This document shows, in pieces, positions 8,393-14,158 of a stretch of DNA of 18,487 bases. Position 1 is the first letter of the stretch, and each line of letters starts with the position of its first letter. The translations under genes were made by a program, and so were the position numbers. The notes under the pieces were generated by a model that ran no database searches, had not been told where the DNA came from, and worked only from the letters and a program-made list of their open reading frames with translations. The stretch comes from an uncultured Lachnospiraceae bacterium (lineage in GTDB: Bacteria; Bacillota; Clostridia; Lachnospirales; Lachnospiraceae), in the NCBI GenBank assembly GCA_934418125.1, contig CAKRWT010000045.1:1-18487 (forward strand), read 5' to 3'.

Positions 8393-8475
8393 GCCGGTGT
8401 GTCGGAATGGCAGACGAGGCAGACTCAAAATCTGTTGTGGGCAACCACGTGCGGGTTCAAGTCCCGCCACCGGCA
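8393..8475 (+). tRNA. tRNA-Leu (CAA)
   Basis: This is an 83-nt class II tRNA. The acceptor stem GCCGGTG (8393-8399) pairs with CACCGGC (8468-8474), with discriminator A at 8475. The anticodon stem GCAGA/TCTGT closes the loop CTCAAAA, giving anticodon CAA (8426-8428), which reads UUG leucine codons. A long variable arm (GTGGGCAACCAC region) and the T arm GCGGG-TTCAAGT-CCCGC confirm the class. The 3' CCA is not encoded. It is a solitary tRNA with its own promoter and terminator. Confidence 0.96.
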
Positions 8476-8489
8476 TGTTCTTTTTGTGC

Positions 8490-8531
8490 AAGAATCGCGT
8501 AGTTATGGGGCTTCGCGGTTCTTTTTATTTT
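8490..8531 (+). terminator. Intrinsic terminator of tRNA-Leu
   Basis: The stem AAGAATCGCG (8490-8499) pairs with CGCGGTTCTT (8514-8523), with one G-T wobble, and is followed by the U-rich tract TTTTTATTTTT. It lies 15 nt past the tRNA. The stretch from here to the M20 promoter shows no gene. Confidence 0.8.
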
Positions 8532-8628
8532 TCAATATTCTATCCGGTAAAAAGTCCTCCACGTGAGCGTAAGAATCATTGCTTTATCATCTTTCTTTTT
8601 AGGCATCTCCTAAACATCTCCCACTTTC

Positions 8629-8657
8629 TTGACACCTATCCTAAAAGTGCGTACAAT
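8629..8657 (+). promoter_or_regulatory. Strong sigma-A promoter of the M20 amidohydrolase gene
   Basis: A perfect -35 TTGACA (8629-8634) and -10 TACAAT (8652-8657, 5 of 6) are 17 nt apart. The predicted transcription start near 8664 gives a short leader that reaches the AGGAGGTG ribosome site at 8686-8693. This is the closest to consensus of the promoters in the window. Confidence 0.8.
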
Positions 8658-8698
8658 GTCCTGTATGGTTTTTAGATTTGAAAACAGGAGGTGTTTTC

Positions 8699-9871
8699 TT
8701 GGACTATTACACACGTGCACTGGAATTAAAAGAAGAAACAATTGCAAACAGACGTTATCTGCATGAACATGCGGAAACCGGTCTGAACTTACCCACAACC
8801 GTAGCTTTCATCAAAGAGAAGCTGACTGCTTACGGTTTAAATCCTACCCCCTGTGGACATGGTATTACAGCCCTCTTAGGGAAAGGAAATCCTGTAATTT
8901 TACTCCGGGCAGATATGGATGCTTTGCCTATCACAGAAGACAGCGGGGAACCTTTTTCCTGCCAGACCGGCTCCATGCATGCCTGCGGACACGATTTTCA
9001 TGCGGCAATGCTGTTAACAGCTGCCAGAATGTTAAAAGAACAGGAAGACAGTCTGCAAGGCACTGTCAAATTCATGTTTCAGCCTGCGGAGGAAACTTTT
9101 CAGGGTGCCAAGGATATGCTTACCCATGGTATCTTAGAAAATCCCAAACCAGATGTTGCCCTTGCCTATCATGTAACCACCGGCAGATTTCCGATGGGTG
9201 TCTATATGTACAATGCCAACAGTACCATGATGAATTCCGTAGACGGCTTTAAAATAACCATTACCGGACAGGGAAGTCACGGTGCCTGCCCGCATCAGGG
9301 TGTGGACCCGATTAACATCGGCGTGCATATTCATCTTGCCCTGCAGGAACTGATTGCCAGAGAGAACAATCCCAAAGATGCCAGCGTTCTGACCATCGGT
9401 CAATTTACTGCCGGAACAGCTGCCAATATCATTCCGGATACTGCCGTTTTGCAGGGAACTTTGCGTACCGACAGCCCTGCTGCCAGAGATTGCCTGGTTC
9501 CGCGAATCAAAGAAGTATGCGAACAGACGGCGGCATTATACCGCGGCAGTGTTCAGATAGAAGTTCTTTCTGATGTGCCGCCCCTTATCTGCGACCACGC
9601 TTCCACGGAAGAATTTTTATCTTATATGAAGGAGCTTCCCATTCCAAACCTTACCGGCTATCCGGACTGCTCCGCCACCGCATCGGAAGACTTCGCCGTT
9701 GTCGCAGAGCAGATTCCCAGTACCTATATGTATCTGGCTGCCGGCTTTAACGATGAACGCGGCGATTATCCGGTACATCATCCCAAAGCTCAGTTCAATG
9801 AAGAGGTCTGTCCCATTGGTGCTGCCTGTCTTGCCAACTGCGCTGAAAAGTGGCTGCAACATCATAAATAG
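8699..9871 (+). CDS. M20D-family amidohydrolase (hippurate/N-acyl-amino-acid hydrolase type)
   Basis: M20D amidohydrolases remove acyl groups from N-acyl amino acids or related amides using two metal ions. Visible motifs are LLRADMDALPI, the metal site HACGHDFHAA (C96, H98), the FQPAEETFQGA segment with the catalytic glutamate, GSHGACPHQGVDP in the lid domain, the late ligand block TASEDFAV and the terminal HHPKAQFNEE. The chosen start is TTG at 8699 because AGGAGGTG at 8686-8693 sits at ideal spacing. An upstream in-frame TTG at 8678 has no ribosome site and would place the Shine-Dalgarno inside the gene. That gives 390 residues, normal for the family. No signal peptide is seen. It has its own promoter and is convergent with the LysA-like gene. 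Exact substrate cannot be read from sequence; hippurate, IAA-amino-acid conjugates and N-acetyl-diaminopimelate are all family precedents. Confidence 0.9.
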   Translation: MDYYTRALELKEETIANRRYLHEHAETGLNLPTTVAFIKEKLTAYGLNPTPCGHGITALLGKGNPVILLRADMDALPITEDSGEPFSCQTGSMHACGHDFHAAMLLTAARMLKEQEDSLQGTVKFMFQPAEETFQGAKDMLTHGILENPKPDVALAYHVTTGRFPMGVYMYNANSTMMNSVDGFKITITGQGSHGACPHQGVDPINIGVHIHLALQELIARENNPKDASVLTIGQFTAGTAANIIPDTAVLQGTLRTDSPAARDCLVPRIKEVCEQTAALYRGSVQIEVLSDVPPLICDHASTEEFLSYMKELPIPNLTGYPDCSATASEDFAVVAEQIPSTYMYLAAGFNDERGDYPVHHPKAQFNEEVCPIGAACLANCAEKWLQHHK

Positions 9872-9874
9872 AAA

Positions 9875-9952
9875 GTTTGCTCCGGCAAACAACCTTGCAG
9901 GTTCTTATTCAGGAAACAGAGACTCCCGGCAGATACTACTTTATCTGTCGGG
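9875..9952. terminator. Hairpin cluster between convergent genes
   Basis: Three stem-loops follow the M20 stop: GTTTGC-TCCG-GCAAAC (9875-9890), AACCT-TGC-AGGTT (9891-9903) and CCCGGCAGATA/TATCTGTCGGG (9925-9935 with 9942-9952, one G-T wobble). The last is the strongest and can form on both strands, so it could end transcripts arriving from both sides. Its plus-strand tail AATGTTTCTATAATTT is only moderately U-rich. Confidence 0.55.
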
Positions 9953-10007
9953 AATGTTTCTATAATTTATTCTGTTAAAAGTTATCCTTTCACGAATCTG
10001 CTTTCCG

Positions 10008-11279
10008 TTAAAATCCTAATTTCTTATAAATATCAAAGCAGTCGAAGGTTGCAAAATAATCCTTCGGTGTCTCGGCTCTCCGAATCAGTTCCACACTGCC
10101 ATCTTCTTTCAGAAGAAGTTCTGCCGATTTTAATTTTCCATTATAGTTATATCCCATGGCAAACCCATGTGCACCGGTATCATGAATGACCAGATAATCA
10201 CCCATGGAAATTTCCGGCAACTCCCTGTCAATAGCAAACTTATCATTATTTTCACATAAGGAACCGGTCACATCATACTTATGGTCAAGAGGTGCATTCT
10301 CTTTTCCCAGAACGGTAATATGATGGTATGCACCATACATAGCCGGACGCATCAGATTCACAGCGCAGGCATCTACTCCAATATATTCCTTATGTGTGTG
10401 TTTCTCATGAATCGCCTTGGTTACCAGTGCTCCGTAAGGTCCCATCATGAAACGTCCCATCTCTGTATAGATAGCTACTTCTCCCATGCCGGCAGGCACT
10501 AAAATTTCATCATATACCTTATGGACTCCCTCACCAATCACACGGATGTCATTAGCCGTCTGGTCAGGTCTGTAGGCAATTCCCACACCTCCGGATAAAT
10601 TGATGAACTCCAGCTCCACACCAACCTGTTCCTTAATCTGGACAGCCACTTCAAACAACTGCTTTGCAAGCTGTGGGTAATACTCATTTGTAACAGTGTT
10701 GCTTGCCAGGAATGCATGAATGCCGAAATGTTTTACCCCTTTTTCTTTCAGGATTCGGTAGCCTTCAAACAACTGCTCTGTGGTAAATCCGTACTTTGCA
10801 TCCCCCGGATTATCCATGATACCATTGCTCATCTGGAATACCCCGCCCGGATTGTAACGGCAGCTCATGGTTTCAGGCAGTTTTCCCAGCGTCTTCTCCA
10901 CACATTCAATATGGGTAATATCATCCAGGTTAATAATGCCGCCTACTTTATCGCAATAAGCAAACTCCTCCGGTGGTGTATCGTTGGAGGAAAACATAAT
11001 ATCATGTCCATTGATTCCCATCGCATTACTCAGCATCAATTCTGTCAGGGAAGAACAGTCACAACCACAGCCATACTCATGCAGAATCTGAATCAGAAAT
11101 GGGTTAGGGCATGCCTTTACTGCAAAATATTCCTTGAACCCCTTATTCCAGGCAAATGCTTCCTTTACTGCCTGAGCATTCTCCCGAATTCCTTTTTCAT
11201 CATAAATGTGAAAAGGGGTAGGATAAGTCCTGGTAATCTCTTCAACCTGTTCTTTTGTTACAAATGGTAATTTACTCAT
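10008..11279 (-). CDS. LysA-like PLP-dependent decarboxylase (fold type III)
   Basis: This 423-residue protein belongs to the alanine racemase-like group IV decarboxylases, nearest to diaminopimelate decarboxylase, which makes lysine from meso-DAP. The PLP lysine is K55 in YFAVKACPNP. The glycine-rich loop NLSGGVGIAY, the EMGR segment (canonical EPGR), CENNDKF (canonical CESGD) and the C-terminal DTGAHGFAMGYNYN (canonical DAGAYxxSMxSNYN) follow in order. The usual GLHxHIGS motif reads GIHAFLASNT. So the fold and cofactor are clear but several active-site positions depart from textbook LysA, and the substrate is less certain. Start ATG 11279 overlaps the regulator's stop (ATGA) with AGGAGG 9 nt upstream, so the two are coupled. 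Confidence 0.8.
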   Translation of the reverse strand: MSKLPFVTKEQVEEITRTYPTPFHIYDEKGIRENAQAVKEAFAWNKGFKEYFAVKACPNPFLIQILHEYGCGCDCSSLTELMLSNAMGINGHDIMFSSNDTPPEEFAYCDKVGGIINLDDITHIECVEKTLGKLPETMSCRYNPGGVFQMSNGIMDNPGDAKYGFTTEQLFEGYRILKEKGVKHFGIHAFLASNTVTNEYYPQLAKQLFEVAVQIKEQVGVELEFINLSGGVGIAYRPDQTANDIRVIGEGVHKVYDEILVPAGMGEVAIYTEMGRFMMGPYGALVTKAIHEKHTHKEYIGVDACAVNLMRPAMYGAYHHITVLGKENAPLDHKYDVTGSLCENNDKFAIDRELPEISMGDYLVIHDTGAHGFAMGYNYNGKLKSAELLLKEDGSVELIRRAETPKDYFATFDCFDIYKKLGF

Positions 11280-11992
11280 TGCTTTTCTCCTCCTGTAAGC
11301 TCAATTAACTGTATTTCATTGTGAAGTGCTTCCTTGAAAACATTCACAAAATTAGGCTGTCCACAATAAAGACAAGTATCGCTTTCGCTCTCCGTAATCT
11401 CTCCGGTTAAAACATAAGTCGAATCAATAATCAACCGAAGCTGTCCTGCCTTCGTCTGTGTCAGATAGGAAATGGCTCCCTCTTTTGTCAGTGCCGATAC
11501 CCCATCTGTAATAAGCACCAGTTTTCGTCCTCTTTTCATCAGAGCTGAAAGTGCCTCTTCTATTTTCTCCACAAAGGACTTCGGTGCGGACAGATAAACA
11601 CGATACTCCGCATCTTCAATCATGTGGAATACCTTATCCAGAATATGTCGATACCCTTCTATGGTAATATACCCCTCCGAAGGAGTACGCATATCCGGCA
11701 GATTCTTCTCCAGTTCCTCGGAAAGTTTCTGTAAATTCCTTATCTTATTCTCACAAAACTCCCGAAGAGTCACTGCCATATATTTGCTGCTGGCACCTTC
11801 CAACAGGTAAGCTGCCCCCTTTTCCACCAGGATGGCAAGGCTGCTATACACATTGGATCTGGAAATACCTGTCTGCTTGGCTACTTCATAACCGGTCAGT
11901 TCTCCGTTCTGGTACAGGCAAAGATAAATCGTTGCTTCCTGCCTTGTCAACCCAAACTGCGTCAACTGTTCAATATATTCAGCCAGATTCAT
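11276..11992 (-). CDS. TrmB-family transcriptional regulator
   Basis: This 238-residue protein has an N-terminal winged helix-turn-helix (LTRQEATIYLCLYQNG, TGYEVAKQTGISRSNVY, LVEKGAAYLL; residues ~13-70), then a coiled linker and a C-terminal domain ending with CLYCGQPNFVNVFKEALHN, as in TrmB-type regulators that bind small-molecule effectors. Start ATG 11992 is chosen because GGGGGAGGAG lies directly before it; an upstream ATG at 12058 has no ribosome site and would extend through the promoter region. Its stop overlaps the LysA-like start, so the regulator and enzyme are made together. A palindrome over its promoter suggests autoregulation. The effector is unknown; lysine, DAP or a related amine is an inference from the gene pair. 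Confidence 0.8.
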   Translation of the reverse strand: MNLAEYIEQLTQFGLTRQEATIYLCLYQNGELTGYEVAKQTGISRSNVYSSLAILVEKGAAYLLEGASSKYMAVTLREFCENKIRNLQKLSEELEKNLPDMRTPSEGYITIEGYRHILDKVFHMIEDAEYRVYLSAPKSFVEKIEEALSALMKRGRKLVLITDGVSALTKEGAISYLTQTKAGQLRLIIDSTYVLTGEITESESDTCLYCGQPNFVNVFKEALHNEIQLIELTGGEKQ

Positions 11993-12006
11993 CTCTCCTC
12001 CCCCTT

Positions 12007-12036
12007 TAATAGTAGTTCTTATCAGGAACACTATTA
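12007..12036. promoter_or_regulatory. Palindromic operator candidate over the trmB-like promoter
   Basis: Arms TAATAGTAGTTC (12007-12018) and GAACACTATTA (12026-12036) are complementary apart from one bulged base, with a 7-nt centre. The palindrome touches the -10 box and covers the expected transcription start, a typical repressor position. The likeliest ligand is the product of the gene it precedes. Confidence 0.5.
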
Positions 12037-12063
12037 CTATATCATAAAAATAGCACATGTCAA
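12036..12063 (-). promoter_or_regulatory. Sigma-A promoter of the trmB-lysA-like unit
   Basis: On the minus strand, -35 TTGACA (12063-12058, perfect) and -10 TATAGT (12041-12036, 5 of 6) are 16 nt apart. The -35 box lies inside the stem-loop that ends the ung transcript, so terminator and promoter share sequence. Confidence 0.75.
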
Positions 12064-12083
12064 TACTGACACATGCTATTTTT
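12046..12083. terminator. Bidirectional-looking terminator after ung
   Basis: AAAAATAGCA (12046-12055) and TGCTATTTTT (12074-12083) pair perfectly, and the stem continues inward with mismatches to TGTCA/TGACA. The A and T tracts at its ends give a U-rich 3' side on both strands. It lies about 20 nt past the ung stop codon. Confidence 0.7.
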
Positions 12084-12104
12084 ATCTATTGAAACATCTT
12101 CTCA

Positions 12105-12782
12105 TTAAATATTCTCTATCTGCCAGTCAATGGGGGCTACACCATTTGCCTTTAAAAAGTCATTGCACTGACTGAAATGACGGCATCCAAAAAAGCCACG
12201 GTATGCCGATAAGGGACTGGGATGCGGTGCCGTCAGAATCAGATGCTTGGGATTAGTCAGCATCGGAATCTTACTCTGTGCAGGTCTGCCCCACAAAAGA
12301 TATACAATCGGTCTGTCCTGTTCATTCACTGCCTGAATAACGGCATCGGTAAACTGCTCCCAGCCTCTTCCCTGATGGGAATTTGCCTGATGTGCCCTTA
12401 CTGTCAATACCGTATTTAATAACAGTACTCCCTGGTCTGCCCATTTTTTTAAATACCCATTATTCGGAATATAACATCCCAAATCGTCCTGTAATTCCTT
12501 ATAAATATTCTGCAAAGAAGGCGGTATCTCCTTCTGCTCCGGCAATACGGAAAAACTCATACCATGTGCCTGATGTTCATTATGATAAGGATCCTGTCCT
12601 AACAACAATACCTTTACTTCATGTAATGGGGTAAAGTGAAAAGCATTGAAAATATCCTCTGCCGGAGGATATATGACCCGTTTACTGTACTCCTCTTTGA
12701 TAAAGTTATACAACTGCCTGTAATATGTCTTATGAAATTCCTCCTGTAGCGTCAGTGCCCAATCATTACTCAGCATTGCCAT
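12105..12782 (-). CDS. ung: Uracil-DNA glycosylase (family 1)
   Basis: Ung removes uracil from DNA, starting base-excision repair. This 225-residue protein has the water-activating motif GQDPYH (62-67, with D64), then AHGMSFSV, LLLNTVLTVR, LLWGRPAQ and the minor-groove loop HPSPLSAYRGFFG. Length is normal for the family. ATG 12782 is 2 nt past the hisF stop, with GAGG in the end of hisF as ribosome site, so it is the last gene of the hisH-hisF transcript. Confidence 0.97.
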   Translation of the reverse strand: MAMLSNDWALTLQEEFHKTYYRQLYNFIKEEYSKRVIYPPAEDIFNAFHFTPLHEVKVLLLGQDPYHNEHQAHGMSFSVLPEQKEIPPSLQNIYKELQDDLGCYIPNNGYLKKWADQGVLLLNTVLTVRAHQANSHQGRGWEQFTDAVIQAVNEQDRPIVYLLWGRPAQSKIPMLTNPKHLILTAPHPSPLSAYRGFFGCRHFSQCNDFLKANGVAPIDWQIENI

Positions 12783-12784
12783 CT

Positions 12785-13546
12785 CTATAACCTCACTGAA
12801 ATTCCTTTGTCTCTCAAATATTTCTTCAAGTCCCTGATTTCCATCTCTTTGAAATGGAATAACGAAGCCGCCAACGCCGCATCTGCCTTTCCTATGGTAA
12901 AAGCTTCATAAAAATGTTCCATCGTACCTGCTCCACCAGAAGCAATGACCGGAATGGAAACATTTTCGGAAATAGCCCTCGTCAACTCCAAATCATATCC
13001 TGCCTTAGTGCCATCTCCATCCATACTGGTCAACAGGATTTCCCCTGCCCCGAGCTTCTCTGCCTTCATCGCCCACTCAATGGCATCGATGCCCATATCA
13101 ACACGACCACCATTCTTATAGATGTTCCAGCCACTTCCGTCTTCTCTGCGCTTTGCATCAATGGCAACTACTACGCACTGACTGCCAAACTTGTCTGCCG
13201 CATCGCTAATCAATGGTGGATTCATAATCGCTGCGGAATTAACCGATACCTTATCTGCACCTTCTCGCAAAATCGCTTTGAAGTCCTCTACCGTCCGGAT
13301 TCCGCCTCCTACGGTAAATGGGATAAATACTTTTTCCGCGACCTTTCTGACCATTTCTACTGCCGTGGCACGGGCATCCGAGGAAGCCGTAATATCCAGA
13401 AAGACCAGTTCATCGGCACCGGATTTATCATACGCGGCACCAACCTCCGCCGGGTCTCCTGCATCCTTGAAGTTCACAAAATTAACACCCTTTACCACAC
13501 GTCCGTTCTTTACATCCAGACAGGGAATAATCCTCTTTGTATGCAT
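12785..13546 (-). CDS. hisF: Imidazole glycerol phosphate synthase, cyclase subunit
   Basis: HisF is a (beta/alpha)8 barrel that uses ammonia from HisH to convert PRFAR to imidazole glycerol phosphate and AICAR, joining histidine and purine synthesis. The 253-residue protein starts [20 protein letters not shown] with catalytic D11, and has [29 protein letters not shown] for the second catalytic aspartate, and PVIASGGAG for phosphate binding. Start ATG 13546 has GGAGGTGG upstream, placed within the end of hisH, 1 nt away. Other his genes are not in this window. Confidence 0.97.
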   Translation of the reverse strand: MHTKRIIPCLDVKNGRVVKGVNFVNFKDAGDPAEVGAAYDKSGADELVFLDITASSDARATAVEMVRKVAEKVFIPFTVGGGIRTVEDFKAILREGADKVSVNSAAIMNPPLISDAADKFGSQCVVVAIDAKRREDGSGWNIYKNGGRVDMGIDAIEWAMKAEKLGAGEILLTSMDGDGTKAGYDLELTRAISENVSIPVIASGGAGTMEHFYEAFTIGKADAALAASLFHFKEMEIRDLKKYLRDKGISVRL

Positions 13547-13547
13547 C

Positions 13548-14156
13548 CTATTCCACCTCCAGGAAATTCTGTAATATCTTCATTCCTACATCGGAACTCT
13601 TCTCCGGATGAAACTGACAGGCAAACAGATTGCCCTGTTCCACCGAAGCATGAATCAACGTACCATATTCTGTCGTCGCTGTCACAATCTTCTCATCCTC
13701 TGCCTGTAAATAATAGGAATGTACAAAATATACATAGGAATTCTCCGGAACTTCCTTAAATAATCTTCCCGGATGTGGATACTTCAGGGAATTCCATCCA
13801 ATATGCGGTATTTTCAAATCTTTTCCATGAGGAATCAGTAAAATCTTTCCTTTCAGAATACCCAGACCTTCTACGCCTGGTGCCTCCTCACTGCTCTCAA
13901 ACATCAACTGCAAACCAAGACAGATACCCAGAAGCGGAATCTTTCTTGCCACAACCTCTCTGATAGCATCCACCAGTCCATAATGATGAAGTTTCTCCAT
14001 AGCATCACCAAAGGCACCAACCCCCGGTAAAATTACGTGGTCTGCCTGTAAAATGGTTTCTCTGTCCCTGGTAACCTCTGCCTGATATCCCAGTGCATTT
14101 ACTGCTTTCTCTACACTTTTGATATTTCCTGCATCATAGTCTATTATTGCTATCAT
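13548..14156 (-). CDS. hisH: Imidazole glycerol phosphate synthase, glutaminase subunit
   Basis: HisH is the class I glutamine amidotransferase partner of HisF, releasing ammonia that travels through the HisF barrel. The 202-residue protein starts [10 protein letters not shown] and has the oxyanion region [11 protein letters not shown], the nucleophile C79 in [14 protein letters not shown], and the His-Glu pair in [10 protein letters not shown] (H183, E185), so the catalytic triad is complete. ATG 14156 follows AGGAGTAGGT, 2 nt from the end of the repeat membrane protein gene, implying cotranscription with it. Confidence 0.97.
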   Translation of the reverse strand: MIAIIDYDAGNIKSVEKAVNALGYQAEVTRDRETILQADHVILPGVGAFGDAMEKLHHYGLVDAIREVVARKIPLLGICLGLQLMFESSEEAPGVEGLGILKGKILLIPHGKDLKIPHIGWNSLKYPHPGRLFKEVPENSYVYFVHSYYLQAEDEKIVTATTEYGTLIHASVEQGNLFACQFHPEKSSDVGMKILQNFLEVE

Positions 14157-14158
14157 AC

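Noticed and set aside
8382..8675. Open frame overlapping the tRNA-Leu gene
   Set aside because: It runs through the tRNA and its terminator; the tRNA structure explains the sequence.
11993..12058. N-terminal extension of the TrmB-like protein from ATG 12058
   Set aside because: The extra 22 residues cover the promoter and operator and have no ribosome site, while ATG 11992 has a strong one.
11993..12104. Lysine riboswitch (L box) or T-box ahead of the LysA-like unit
   Set aside because: The leader from the predicted start to the regulator ATG is only about 35-40 nt, too short for either, and no T-box or L-box core is visible.
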